Below are positions 25,119-34,631 of a DNA stretch of 64,000 nucleotides, in pieces. The notes under the pieces were generated by a model. It made no database searches, was not told where the DNA came from, and saw only the letters and a list, made by a program, of their open reading frames with translations. A program made the position numbers and the translations under genes. Numbering within the stretch: the stretch's first letter is position 1; each line of letters starts with the position of its first letter. The DNA is from Pseudoalteromonas rhizosphaerae (GTDB lineage: Bacteria; Pseudomonadota; Gammaproteobacteria; Enterobacterales; Alteromonadaceae). The stretch is from positions 666,649 through 730,648 of the forward strand of contig NZ_CABVLM010000001.1 of NCBI RefSeq assembly GCF_902498845.1, read 5' to 3'.

Positions 25119-27560
25119 ATGAAAAAAGCAGTTGTAACTTTAGGGGCTATATTTTTACCGTTAGCTCTCTCAAGTACTGTTATGGCTTCTGCAGTTGAGC
25201 AAACAAAAGGCAGTTATGTTGATAAGTTTCGCCAACTTGATGAAGTGCTGCCTACACCGAATGTTTATCGTAGTGCAGCAGGTGAGCCTGGTGAAAAATA
25301 TTGGCAGCAGCATGTTAATTACGACATCGATGTAAAGCTTGATGAAAATGCACGTCGCTTAACAGCAAGTCAAACCATAGAGTATAAAAATAATTCACCG
25401 CACACACTCAAGTATTTATGGTTGCAACTCGATCAAAATATTTTTAAAAGCGACTCTATTGCAGAACGTACTGCTACATTTAACGGCTCTGCCCTACAGG
25501 GAGATCCACAACCAAAAGCAACTAAATTAAGTTTAAGTCAGTTACGTCGTCAACAATTTATGAGTGACAATGAACTTGGCTTTACAATTGCTAATGTTAA
25601 AGATGATAACGGTAAAGAATTAAAAGTCACAGTTGTTGATACACTAATGCGTATTGACTTAAATGAACCACTGAAACCAGGCAAAGACACCGAATTCAGT
25701 ATGGACTTTGCTTTTAACATCGTCGAAGAAGATGCCGTTGGCGCTCGCTCTGGTTACGAGCATTTTGAAAAAGATGGCAACGACATATTCTTACTTGCTC
25801 AATGGTTTCCGCGTTTAGCTGCTTATACAGATTACGAAGCATGGACTAATAAAGCCTTTTTAGGCAGTGGTGAGTTTACGCTAGAATTTGGTGATTATGA
25901 TGTTGAGATCACTGTTCCTGCCGATCATATCGTCTCTGCAACGGGTAAGCTTGATAATGCTAGTAGCGTGCTGACCCGTACTCAGCGAAACCGTTTAGAA
26001 CAAGCCAAAAATACAAAGCGCCCAGTATTTATCGTTACTGAAGATGAAGCCTTAGAAAATGAAAAAGAAGGCACAGACAAGACCAAAACATGGCACTTTA
26101 AAGCTGAAAATGTGCGTGACTTTGCATGGGCGTCGTCGCGTAAATTTATGTGGGATGCAAAAGGTTATCAACAAGGCGGTAATGATCAGCCATTAGTGAT
26201 GGCTATGTCATTTTTCCCCAAAGAAGGTGGCGATCTATGGAAGAAGTATTCGACCGAAGCAATCGTACATACAATGGAAGTTTATTCACGCTTTTCATTT
26301 GATTATCCATACCCTGTTGCGCAGTCAGTCAATGGTCCAGTAGGCGGTATGGAATATCCAATGATCACATTTAATGGCCCTCGAACTGAGTTACAGGATG
26401 ACGGTTCGCGTACTTATTCACAAGCTGAAAAGCGCTTTTTAATTGGCGTGGTGATCCACGAGGTTGGTCATATTTATTTTCCTATGGTGGTGAACTCTGA
26501 TGAGCGCCAATGGACTTGGATGGATGAAGGTTTAAACAGCTTTTTAGATGGTGTTGCTGGGCGTGAATGGGATCCAACTATTCCATGGGGGGTTGAACCA
26601 CGTGACGTTGTTGCCTACATGAAGTCTGAAAATCAAGTGCCGGTAATGACTCAGTCAGACAGCGTACTGCGTTTAGGGCCTAATGCTTATACCAAACCTG
26701 CGGCCGCACTGAATATTTTGCGTGAAGTGATTTTAGGCCGTGAGTTGTTTGATTTTGCGTTTAAAGAGTACGCCCAGCGTTGGAAGTACAAGCGCCCTAC
26801 CCCTGCTGATTTTTTCCGTACCATGGAAGAAGCATCAGGTGTTGATTTAGATTGGTTCTGGCGTGGCTGGTTCTATAGCACTGATCATGTTGATATCTCG
26901 CTCGATAAAGTCTATCAATTACGTTTAGATACTAAAAACCCTGATATAGATTTTAATCGCCTACGTGATATTGAAGCGGCTAAACCTATGCCGCTATTTG
27001 TGGAACGTAATAAGGCTGAAGCTAAAAAGCTATGGGTTGAAGAAAACTCCGACGTAACTGATTTCTACGATGAAAACGACCGCTTCACTGTTACTAACAA
27101 AGAGCGCAACTCGTATAATAAATTCTTAAAAGGCTTAGAGCCATGGGAGCGTAAAGTACTCGATCGCGCAGTTGCAGAAGATAAAAACTATTACGTGCTT
27201 GAATTTTCGAATTTAGGCGGCCTAGTAATGCCAATTTTACTTGAGCTTAGCTATGAAGACGGTACTAAAGAAGATCGTATGATCCCTGCCGAAATCTGGC
27301 GTCGCAACCACAAACATGTGCAAAAACTTATTATTACTGATAAGAACAAGCCTTTGGTATCAGTAACGGTTGATCCTCGTTGGGAAACTGCAGACGTAGA
27401 TGTTGAAAATAATAACTACCCTCGTCGTATTATCCCTTCACGTATTGAAGTGTATAAAAAAGAGCAAAGTAAAGCCAAAGTCAGCCGCGATATCATGCAC
27501 GATATTAAAACTGAGCTAAAAACAGGTGACGAAAAAGACAGCGATAAGGAGCAAGAATAA
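25119..27560 (+). CDS. Secreted M1-family metallopeptidase
   Basis: Zinc aminopeptidase of the M1 family, probably periplasmic. The start is placed at ATG 25119, preceded by ACAGG, which gives the signal peptide MKKAVVTLGAIFLPLALSSTVMA; a TTG 39 nt upstream would add 13 polar residues and is unlikely. The 813-aa protein has the substrate-anchoring GGMEYP (GAMEN-like) and zinc site HEVGHIYFP...WMDEGLN near residues 447-470 (HExxH-x18-E). The C-terminal third is a helical/beta domain ending in a charged tail (DEKDSDKEQE). The next gene starts within its stop codon. Confidence 0.9.
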   Translation: MKKAVVTLGAIFLPLALSSTVMASAVEQTKGSYVDKFRQLDEVLPTPNVYRSAAGEPGEKYWQQHVNYDIDVKLDENARRLTASQTIEYKNNSPHTLKYLWLQLDQNIFKSDSIAERTATFNGSALQGDPQPKATKLSLSQLRRQQFMSDNELGFTIANVKDDNGKELKVTVVDTLMRIDLNEPLKPGKDTEFSMDFAFNIVEEDAVGARSGYEHFEKDGNDIFLLAQWFPRLAAYTDYEAWTNKAFLGSGEFTLEFGDYDVEITVPADHIVSATGKLDNASSVLTRTQRNRLEQAKNTKRPVFIVTEDEALENEKEGTDKTKTWHFKAENVRDFAWASSRKFMWDAKGYQQGGNDQPLVMAMSFFPKEGGDLWKKYSTEAIVHTMEVYSRFSFDYPYPVAQSVNGPVGGMEYPMITFNGPRTELQDDGSRTYSQAEKRFLIGVVIHEVGHIYFPMVVNSDERQWTWMDEGLNSFLDGVAGREWDPTIPWGVEPRDVVAYMKSENQVPVMTQSDSVLRLGPNAYTKPAAALNILREVILGRELFDFAFKEYAQRWKYKRPTPADFFRTMEEASGVDLDWFWRGWFYSTDHVDISLDKVYQLRLDTKNPDIDFNRLRDIEAAKPMPLFVERNKAEAKKLWVEENSDVTDFYDENDRFTVTNKERNSYNKFLKGLEPWERKVLDRAVAEDKNYYVLEFSNLGGLVMPILLELSYEDGTKEDRMIPAEIWRRNHKHVQKLIITDKNKPLVSVTVDPRWETADVDVENNNYPRRIIPSRIEVYKKEQSKAKVSRDIMHDIKTELKTGDEKDSDKEQE

Positions 27561-28078
27561 TGCGTTTTATGCTTATTATTCTTGCTTTTATAGTTGCTAT
27601 GCCAGCGATGGCGCATCAACTTAAAGCATCAGTAACTACAGTTTTATTTAATAAACGTACTAGTAATATTGAGCTAATGCATCGTTTTTATTTACATGAT
27701 ACCGAGCATGCTGTGGAGCATTTATTTGCCGGTGGTGCAGATATTATTAGTAATAAAGAAGATCAACAACGCTTTGTAGATTACATCGAATCACATGTTG
27801 CTTTACAAACACTCGATGGTGAGCCGCTAGTGCTGAAGGAAGTGGGTGCGCAAGTTGATGGTAAGTTTTTTTGGGTTTATCAAGAGGCACCGATCCCAAA
27901 GGATATTAAAGGTATCCGTATGAGTCACGGCGCGCTGCGCGATTTATGGCCTGCGCAAGTGAATATGGTTAATGTTGAAGGTAAAGGCAAAGTGAAAACA
28001 CTGCACTTTACCCAAGATGACACTTGGCTAGAAGCGCGCTTTGAACCAGCTAATACAGCGGTAGAGCAAACAAAGTAG
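27560..28078 (+). CDS. Exported DUF6702-family protein
   Basis: A 172-aa protein with a signal peptide ending at AMAHQ, directly preceding the conserved start HQLKASVTTVLFN. The pattern IELMHRFYLHDTEHAVEHLF and the C-terminal LHFTQDDTWLEARF is the style of DUF6702 proteins, which often accompany M1 peptidases. TAATG overlap with the peptidase gene means translational coupling and a likely shared envelope function. Biochemical role unknown. His residues (H-x18-H, HRF, HDTEH) might bind metal. Confidence 0.75.
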   Translation: MRFMLIILAFIVAMPAMAHQLKASVTTVLFNKRTSNIELMHRFYLHDTEHAVEHLFAGGADIISNKEDQQRFVDYIESHVALQTLDGEPLVLKEVGAQVDGKFFWVYQEAPIPKDIKGIRMSHGALRDLWPAQVNMVNVEGKGKVKTLHFTQDDTWLEARFEPANTAVEQTK

Positions 28079-28102
28079 GCAAATTTAAAAGTCCCCCAAC
28101 CG

Positions 28103-28133
28103 ACGCGCACAGTAGTTTTGTGCGCGTTTTTTA
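28103..28133 (+). terminator. Terminator of the M1 peptidase operon
   Basis: ACGCGCAC (28103-28110) pairs with GTGCGCGT (28120-28127), followed by TTTTTT. Confidence 0.9.
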
Positions 28134-28239
28134 TTAATTTTTATATTAAATACGAATATGTTCCTTTTCATATCTAATTGCGTAAACTATCTTAAAGTAA
28201 GTAATTTGGATGAAAATTAAATCATATACAAGGAGTGGT

Positions 28240-28875
28240 ATGAATATGTATCAAAGTAAAGTAGCTGGGGTAATTTTTGATTTAGATGGCACCTTAGTAT
28301 CATCTGAACTTGATTTTACTCTTATCAAAGCTCAAGTTGGTTGCCCTGACGAGCATGATCTACTTAGTTTTATTGATGGTCTTCCTTCGCCTTACATGCG
28401 TGAGGAAGCAATGAATATTGTCCATCAGCATGAGCTTATTGATGCTCAACATGCAACGTTGTTACCCGGTGTAGCGCAAGCTATCGCGCGTTTAAAAGAG
28501 CAAGCAATACCAATGGCAATCGTGACACGTAATTACGACCGCGCTACTGCGCTGAAATTAAAAAATAATCCGTTGCCAATTCAAACTGTACTCACGCGTA
28601 GTGATGCCCCCCCTAAGCCAGATCCGAGTGCTTTGAATGCAATTGCAACGTTATGGGGAATAGATCAGCAACATATACTTTATGTTGGTGATTATCTTTA
28701 TGATATCCAGGCTGCACATAATGCCAATATGCGTGCTTGTTTATATGCACCGAGTGATGTTCCTGCATATGCAGAACAAGCTGATTATATTCTGCACCAT
28801 TTTTCTGAATTGCCTAAGTTAATAAATAATTTAGGACAAACACGACAATCTCGACTTATAAATGCTTCCGTTTGA
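28240..28875 (+). CDS. HAD-superfamily hydrolase (subfamily IA)
   Basis: A small-molecule phosphatase-like enzyme. The nucleophile motif GVIFDLDGTLVSSELDF is near residue 10-26, motif II/III are IPMAIVTRNYDRATA and KPDPSALNAIA, and motif IV is ILYVGDYLYDIQAAHNA. AGGAG at 28231-28235 fixes the start at ATG 28240 (MNMYQSK) rather than the upstream ATG 28210. The cap domain is helical, as in phosphoglycolate phosphatase relatives, but the substrate is open. Monocistronic. Confidence 0.85.
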   Translation: MNMYQSKVAGVIFDLDGTLVSSELDFTLIKAQVGCPDEHDLLSFIDGLPSPYMREEAMNIVHQHELIDAQHATLLPGVAQAIARLKEQAIPMAIVTRNYDRATALKLKNNPLPIQTVLTRSDAPPKPDPSALNAIATLWGIDQQHILYVGDYLYDIQAAHNANMRACLYAPSDVPAYAEQADYILHHFSELPKLINNLGQTRQSRLINASV

Positions 28876-29042
28876 GTAGAATTTTAGTGTTATGTTAAAT
28901 AGCGTGTTGTTTAACTTTTATAAGCGTAAGTACTGTTAAGCGAAATGTCATAATTGTGATTTTGCAGTCATTTAATCACTAGCTCAATACTGCGCAAATT
29001 GTTAAAATGTTGCCAATATCGAGTTTCCAATAGAGGCATAAG

Positions 29043-29768
29043 ATGGGCAGAGCATTTGAAGTACGTAAAAGCTCCATGGCGAAAACAGCCAATGCTAAAA
29101 CCAAAGTTAATTCTAAGTACGGTAAAGAAATTTACGTAGCAGCAAAAAATGGTGAACCTGATCCAGAAGTAAACCAGTCGCTAAAACGCTTAATCGAACG
29201 CGCGAAGCGAGATCAAGTACCAGCACATGTCATCGAAAAAGCGATAGAGAAAGCTGCTGGCGGAGCTGGTGAAGATTATGCAACAGCCCGTTACGAAGGC
29301 TATGGCCCAGGTAACTGTATGGTGATTGTTGACTGTTTAACAGATAACCCAAATCGTACTATTAAAGATGTTCGCTTACCGTTTACTAAAACTGATTCAA
29401 AAATAGGTACACCAGGCTGTGTAGCACATATGTTTGATCATTTAGCTGTACTTGGTTTTAGTGGTGACGATGATGAAGTGGTACTTGAAGCTTTAATGAT
29501 GGCTGATGTTGATGTAACCGATGTAGAAGTTGAAGATGGCAAAGTATCGGTTTTTGCTCCACATACCGAATATTACAAAGCAAAAACAGCATTAGAAGAG
29601 GCGTTTGAAGGTATTATTTTTGAAGTTGACGAAATCACCTTCGTGCCACAAGTGCATATAGAAATTACTGATGCCGATGTTATCGCTAATTTTGATAAAT
29701 TTATTGCAATGTTGGAAGATTGTGACGACGTACAAAACGTTTATCATAACGCCACGGTAGTGAATTAG
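29043..29768 (+). CDS. YebC/PmpR-family protein, YeeN type
   Basis: A 241-aa member of the YebC/TACO1 family, whose members act as transcription regulators or translation factors that help ribosomes through proline runs. The start [19 protein letters not shown] and the following [19 protein letters not shown] are characteristic of the YeeN branch rather than YebC itself. The C-terminal half ([19 protein letters not shown]) completes the three-domain fold. It is monocistronic and followed by a strong terminator. Confidence 0.88.
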   Translation: MGRAFEVRKSSMAKTANAKTKVNSKYGKEIYVAAKNGEPDPEVNQSLKRLIERAKRDQVPAHVIEKAIEKAAGGAGEDYATARYEGYGPGNCMVIVDCLTDNPNRTIKDVRLPFTKTDSKIGTPGCVAHMFDHLAVLGFSGDDDEVVLEALMMADVDVTDVEVEDGKVSVFAPHTEYYKAKTALEEAFEGIIFEVDEITFVPQVHIEITDADVIANFDKFIAMLEDCDDVQNVYHNATVVN

Positions 29769-29813
29769 GCTGAAGTTATAAAGTTAGCAAGTTAGTAGTT
29801 TCGAGAAGATACA

Positions 29814-29846
29814 AAAGCGCATTTCATTGCTGAAATGTGCTTTTTT
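29814..29846 (+). terminator. Terminator of the YeeN-type gene
   Basis: A long stem, AGCGCATTTCA with TGAAATGTGCT (one G-T pair), followed by T6. It lies 45 nt after the stop codon. Confidence 0.9.
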
Positions 29847-29913
29847 GTTGTTGATAGCTTATTTTGCTGAATGCTGATTATTCAGCAAAGTTATGGTTAA
29901 AGGATAATTTAAG

Positions 29914-29938
29914 CAAAAAAAACCAGCCCGAGGGCTGG
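29914..29938 (-). terminator. Terminator of glcB (minus strand)
   Basis: Reading the minus strand, CCAGCCC and GGGCTGG form a tight GC stem followed by eight T. It lies 31 nt after the malate synthase stop. Confidence 0.9.
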
Positions 29939-29968
29939 CAATATGACACTAACAAACTCGAAGGGGAG

Positions 29969-32146
29969 TTATTGTTGCGCTTTGTATCTTATACGAAACG
30001 CATGCAACAATGGTTCAGTATAACCACTGGGTTGTTTAACTCCTTCTAATACAAGGGCTAATGCAGCTTGATATGCAATACTTTGTGCTAAGCTTTGCAC
30101 TGAATCGGCCATATTAACATAAGCCGGATCCCCTTCATTTTGGCCATCCACTACTTTTGCCATTTTCGCCATAGTAGTTTCTATTTGTGCCTGCGTGCAT
30201 ACCCCATGCTGCAACCAGTTAGCCATATGTTGGCTTGAAATACGCAGTGTAGCCCTATCTTCCATTAATCCTATATGGTTAATGTCAGGCACTTTAGAAC
30301 AGCCTACACCTTGATCAATCCAACGTACTACATAACCTAAAATACCTTGAGCATTGTTATCCAGCTCTGCCTGAATATCTTCTTTGCTCAAACTATTAGG
30401 ATCAACCATCAAAGGCGGAGTTAATAGTTCTGTTAAACTAGCTTGTTGTCGCTGGGCAATCGCTTTTTGACAGGCAAACACATCAACGTCATGATAGTGC
30501 ATAGCATGTAAGGTGGCTGCAGTAGGGGAGGGCACCCAGGCAGTATTAGCGCCTGCTTGCGGATGGGCAATTTTTTGCTCCATCATCAACGCCATTTTAT
30601 CGGGCATTGGCCACATACCTTTGCCTATTTGTGCGCGACCACTTAACCCGGTTTGCAAACCGATATCGACATTTCTGTCTTCATAAGCATTGATCCAAGG
30701 TTGTTGTTTAATAGCTGCTTTTGGTAATACTACACCTGCTTGCATTGAGGTATGAATTTCATCACCTGTACGGTCTAAAAAGCCAGTATTGATAAATACC
30801 ACACGCTGTTTAGCAGCATTAATACAGGCTTTTAAGTTCACCGATGTACGGCGCTCTTCATCCATAATGCCCATTTTGATAGTGTTTTTCGGTAACTGTA
30901 AAAGCTGTTCAATACGACTAAATAATGTATTGGTAAAAGCAACTTCTTCAGGACCATGCATTTTCGGTTTGACGATATTGATACTGGCTGCAGTTGAATT
31001 TTTTACCGGGCTATTGCCATTTAAGTCATGCAGTGCGGCAGTGACCGTGATCATTGCATCCATGATACCTTCAAATACGTCGCGGCCTTGGCTATCTTGA
31101 ATCGCCGGGTTTGTCATTAAATGGCCAACATTACGCACAAACATCATACTACGCCCTTTTAGACTTAGCGGTTTCCCATCAATACCTGAATAACTGCGGT
31201 CTTTGGCGAGTGTACGCTCAATCGTTTTGCCATCTTTTGTGAATGACTCAGCGAGAGTGCCTTTCATTAAGCCTAACCAATTTTGATAAACTTGCACTTT
31301 ATCTTCGCCGTCAACGGCGGCAACGGAGTCTTCACAATCCATAATGGTGGTAAGTGCAGCTTCGAGGAGGACGTCTTTTAAGCCCGCTTTGTCGGCGGCA
31401 CCAATGCTATGATTATGATCTATTTGTAGCTCTATATGGAGGCCATGACTGAGTAATAAAATTGCCCTGGGGTTTTGCGCTTCACCTTGAAAACCAACAA
31501 GTTGCGCTGGTTGTTTTAAGCCTGTTTGTGAGCTATCACGTAAGGTGATGATGAGCTGCCCATTAACTACCGAATAATTAGTACTTTCAATATGTGAGCC
31601 ATTTTCAAGTGGTAACGCTTTATCTAAAAACTGCCTAACGTAGGCCATTACTTTAAAACCGCGAACAGGATTATAGTTGCTGCCTTTTTCAGCGCCATCT
31701 TCTTCGCTAAGTACATCAGTGCCGTATAAGGCATCGTATAACGACCCCCAGCGTGCGTTAGCGGCATTAAGTGCAAAGCGTGCATTACTTACTGGCACAA
31801 CCAGCTGAGGGCCAGCTGTGCGGGCTATTTCAGGCTCAACATTTTCTGTCTCAATGCAAAAATTATCGGGCTCAGGGACTAAATAACCAATGTCAGTTAA
31901 AAACTGTTGGTATTGCGCTGCATCCCAGTGTTTATTTGCTAGGTGATAGCTATCAATTTGGTGTTGTAGGTCTTCACGCTTAACTAATAATGCACGGTTA
32001 AGCGGACTAAGATCATCAATAATTTCAGCAAATCCTTGCCAAAAGTGTTGTTCGCTAATACCTGTACCGGGTAGCAGTTGCTGGTTAACAAAATCGGCTA
32101 ATTGGTTATCTACTGTTAATCCAAATTGGCTGTGAGAGAGTGTCAT
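29969..32146 (-). CDS. glcB: Malate synthase G
   Basis: Condenses glyoxylate with acetyl-CoA to malate, the second glyoxylate-shunt step. The 725-aa length and motifs are those of isoform G: the TIM-barrel segments [34 protein letters not shown] region, [19 protein letters not shown], and the C-terminal [18 protein letters not shown] with the catalytic Asp/Arg residues. It is divergent from isocitrate lyase, 256 bp away, so both shunt enzymes are probably co-regulated from that region. Confidence 0.95.
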   Translation of the reverse strand: MTLSHSQFGLTVDNQLADFVNQQLLPGTGISEQHFWQGFAEIIDDLSPLNRALLVKREDLQHQIDSYHLANKHWDAAQYQQFLTDIGYLVPEPDNFCIETENVEPEIARTAGPQLVVPVSNARFALNAANARWGSLYDALYGTDVLSEEDGAEKGSNYNPVRGFKVMAYVRQFLDKALPLENGSHIESTNYSVVNGQLIITLRDSSQTGLKQPAQLVGFQGEAQNPRAILLLSHGLHIELQIDHNHSIGAADKAGLKDVLLEAALTTIMDCEDSVAAVDGEDKVQVYQNWLGLMKGTLAESFTKDGKTIERTLAKDRSYSGIDGKPLSLKGRSMMFVRNVGHLMTNPAIQDSQGRDVFEGIMDAMITVTAALHDLNGNSPVKNSTAASINIVKPKMHGPEEVAFTNTLFSRIEQLLQLPKNTIKMGIMDEERRTSVNLKACINAAKQRVVFINTGFLDRTGDEIHTSMQAGVVLPKAAIKQQPWINAYEDRNVDIGLQTGLSGRAQIGKGMWPMPDKMALMMEQKIAHPQAGANTAWVPSPTAATLHAMHYHDVDVFACQKAIAQRQQASLTELLTPPLMVDPNSLSKEDIQAELDNNAQGILGYVVRWIDQGVGCSKVPDINHIGLMEDRATLRISSQHMANWLQHGVCTQAQIETTMAKMAKVVDGQNEGDPAYVNMADSVQSLAQSIAYQAALALVLEGVKQPSGYTEPLLHAFRIRYKAQQ

Positions 32147-32402
32147 AATCGATATCCTTTTAAACGGTCACGGTGCAATTGACTGCATGTAAGCAATCTT
32201 TTGTTAACCATAACCTAAAAATACGCAATAGGTGTTCTTTTAGCCATTCACTAAATATATAGCCAGCATAACAACTATAAATTTACTAAATCCAATAAAT
32301 CGGCCTAATGTTGATTTAAGCGCTACAGAGCATTAACTCTTAGCCTCTCACACAACCATATAAATAAAATTTAGTTTTAACCCGTTCAGAGGATTTTTTA
32401 TT

Positions 32403-34004
32403 ATGACTACTTATCAACGTGAAACCGATACTTTAGCTACACTTTGTCAAGCACAAGGTAAAACATGGCAAGCAATTAATCCTGAATACGCAAGTCGTAT
32501 GCGTTTGCAAAATCGTTTTCGTACGGGATTAGACATCGCTCAGTTTACAGCTGACATCATGCGTGAAGATATGGCTGCATATGATGCTGATACCAGCCAA
32601 TACACACAATCGCTTGGTTGCTGGCATGGTTTTACTGCCCAACAAATGATGATGGCGATTAAACGTCACCAAAAAACCACTAAGCGTAGCTACGTATACC
32701 TAAGCGGTTGGATGGTTGCTGCGCTGCGCTCTGAGTTCGGCCCACTACCGGACCAAAGTATGCACGAAAAAACCTCAGTACCGGCGTTGATTGAAGAAAT
32801 TTATACTTTCCTAAAACAAGCCGATGCTCGTGAACTTGACCATTTATTTAAAGACTTAGATAACGCCAAAGCAACTGGTGGTGATGTACAAGCGGTACTT
32901 GATAAAATAGATAACTTTGAAAGTCATGTGGTGCCGATCATCGCAGATATTGATGCTGGTTTTGGTAATGAAGAAGCAACCTACCTACTCGCTAAAAAAA
33001 TGATTGAAGCGGGGGCATGTGCTATCCAAATCGAAAACCAAGTTTCAGACGCGAAACAATGTGGTCACCAAGCAGGTAAAGTAACTGTGCCACACGAAGA
33101 CTTTTTAGCAAAAATTAACGCCGTGCGTTATGCCTTTTTAGAACTGGGTATTGATAACGGTATTATTGTCGCACGTACTGACTCACTTGGTGCTAGCTTG
33201 ACCCAAAAAGTGCCGGTATCACAAACACCTGGCGACCTTGCTAGTCAGTACAATGCGTTTTTAGAAACCACGCCAATTAACGGTGTTGAAGATTTAAATG
33301 AAGGTGATACGGCAATGAAGCTGAACGGCCAATTATGTAAGCCGACTCGCCTTGATAATGGTTTATACCAATTCCGCGAAGGCACAGAAAAAGACCGTGT
33401 TGTACTAGATTGCATTACCAGCTTGCAGTCGGGTGCTGATTTACTGTGGATTGAAACTGAAAAACCACATGTAAAACAAATTGCTGAACTGGTTAATCGG
33501 GTTAAAGAGCAAGTTCCTGACGCTAAACTGGTTTATAACAATTCACCTTCTTTCAACTGGACATTGAAATTCCGCGAGCAAGTTTATCAACAGTGGTTAG
33601 ACGAAGGTAAAGACTTATCTGCTTATCCAAGCATTGATGATAATAAGGCGCTAATGGCACCAGAGATGGATGCAACTGAACTTGCAGTCGCAGCAGATGA
33701 GTTAGTACAAAACTTCCAACGTGATGGCGCGCGCGAAGCTGGTATTTTCCACCACTTAATTACGCTACCGACCTATCACACGGCTGCATTGAGCACTGAT
33801 ATTCTGTCAGAAGGCTACTTTGGTGACTTAGGTATGCTGGCTTATGTACGTGATGTGCAGCGTCAAGAAATTCGCCGCGAACAAGCATCCGTTAAGCATC
33901 AAGACTTAGCAGGTTCTAACATGGGAGATACCCATAAAGAGTACTTCTCAGGTGAAAATGCGCTTAAAGCTGGCGGCGAAGCAAACACTATGAACCAGTT
34001 CTAA
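32403..34004 (+). CDS. aceA: Isocitrate lyase (long form)
   Basis: Splits isocitrate into succinate and glyoxylate. At 533 aa it belongs to the long bacterial isocitrate lyases, as in Pseudomonas, rather than the roughly 430-aa E. coli form. The active-site loop is DAKQCGHQAGKV near residues 215-226 (KxCGH), preceded by PIIADIDAGFGNEEATYLLAKKMIEAGA and followed by IVARTDSLGA and NSPSFNWTL. AGAGGA precedes the ATG at 32403. Paired divergently with glcB. Confidence 0.95.
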   Translation: MTTYQRETDTLATLCQAQGKTWQAINPEYASRMRLQNRFRTGLDIAQFTADIMREDMAAYDADTSQYTQSLGCWHGFTAQQMMMAIKRHQKTTKRSYVYLSGWMVAALRSEFGPLPDQSMHEKTSVPALIEEIYTFLKQADARELDHLFKDLDNAKATGGDVQAVLDKIDNFESHVVPIIADIDAGFGNEEATYLLAKKMIEAGACAIQIENQVSDAKQCGHQAGKVTVPHEDFLAKINAVRYAFLELGIDNGIIVARTDSLGASLTQKVPVSQTPGDLASQYNAFLETTPINGVEDLNEGDTAMKLNGQLCKPTRLDNGLYQFREGTEKDRVVLDCITSLQSGADLLWIETEKPHVKQIAELVNRVKEQVPDAKLVYNNSPSFNWTLKFREQVYQQWLDEGKDLSAYPSIDDNKALMAPEMDATELAVAADELVQNFQRDGAREAGIFHHLITLPTYHTAALSTDILSEGYFGDLGMLAYVRDVQRQEIRREQASVKHQDLAGSNMGDTHKEYFSGENALKAGGEANTMNQF

Positions 34005-34032
34005 CATAACAGTCCAACTCAACAATGTTACA

Positions 34033-34055
34033 AAGGGCCGCAAGGCCCTTTTTTT
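34033..34055 (+). terminator. Terminator of aceA
   Basis: AAGGGCC/GGCCCTT stem with a GCAA tetraloop, followed by T5, 28 nt after the aceA stop. Confidence 0.92.
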
Positions 34056-34110
34056 GATGCTAGCAATTACACAGGATATACAGCTTTACACCTGCTAACT
34101 TTACCGCTCA

Positions 34111-34189
34111 GATCAGATTTTAACTAAGGCTTGGATCAGTATTTAACTAGCATCAGATTTACTTTCAATTTTTGGATCAGATTTTTATC
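34111..34189. repeat. Four short degenerate repeats, GGATCAGATTTTAACT type
   Basis: Related 15-16-bp units start at 34111 (GATCAGATTTTAACT), 34133 (GGATCAGTATTTAACT), 34151 (CATCAGATTTACTTT) and 34174 (GGATCAGATTTTTATC), spaced 18-23 bp. They lie between the aceA terminator and a second, different repeat cluster. Confidence 0.6.
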
Positions 34190-34305
34190 AAGTAAATTTT
34201 TTGGCGGTATTTCTTATCAATTTAGCGATTTAATCAGCTTTTAGCTCTTTGGAAAGGGGGGATTTTGATAAAAATGGCCGTTATTAGCCATTAATCAGAA
34301 AATAT

Positions 34306-34456
34306 AAACCGATTTTTTACCAACTCTAACCGACTACAAACCACTTTTTTACCAACTTAAACGCCATAAACAGTGACTCAAACCGATTTTTTACTAACTC
34401 AATGACCAAAAAATGTCATAAACCGAAATTTTACTAACTCGATTTTTTACAAAGTC
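34306..34456. repeat. Cluster of 21-bp interspersed repeats (AAACCGATTTTTTACTAACTC)
   Basis: Four 21-bp copies start at 34306, 34338, 34380 and 34420 with 32-42-bp spacing, and a partial fifth copy (GATTTTTTAC) follows at 34441. Copies 1 and 3 differ at one base; the others differ at two to four. The intervening bases are not conserved. No ORF runs through the cluster. Confidence 0.75.
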
Positions 34457-34502
34457 CGATATTTGTGTAAACTTTAGAATATGTGAATGAGCACTCACTT
34501 TT

Positions 34503-34519
34503 TGTAAAGGGGGTTTACA
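34503..34519 (+). repeat. 17-bp palindromic repeat, copy 5 (perfect, intergenic)
   Basis: TGTAAAGGGGGTTTACA, perfect consensus, between the 21-bp repeat cluster and the inverted repeat at 34541. Confidence 0.85.
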
Positions 34520-34540
34520 GGGGATTTGACTAGTGACAAA

Positions 34541-34624
34541 TTAGCGAGAGTAAAAGTTGCTAAGGACCAAGCTACGGTTTCTAGCTTCACACTTGCAACT
34601 TGTTAACTTTACTCTCGCCGCTAA
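34541..34624. repeat. Imperfect 84-bp inverted repeat related to the 15-bp GTTAGCGAGGGTAAA family
   Basis: The left end TTAGCGAGAGTAAAAGTTGC matches the reverse complement of the right end (TTAGCGGCGAGAGTAAAG, then TTGC) with small gaps. An inner AAGCTA/TAGCTT stem (34569-34574 and 34582-34587) closes the loop. It ends 8 bp before the S9 peptidase stop codon, so it could also terminate that minus-strand gene. Confidence 0.65.
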
Positions 34625-34631
34625 CTAATTT

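Noticed and set aside
29864..30049. Plus-strand 61-aa ORF
   Set aside because: It runs across the glcB terminator and antisense to the end of glcB, with no family similarity.
34246..34266. G-rich tract GGAAAGGGGGGATTTT as a palindrome copy
   Set aside because: Six G and mismatched half-sites; not close enough to the consensus to count.
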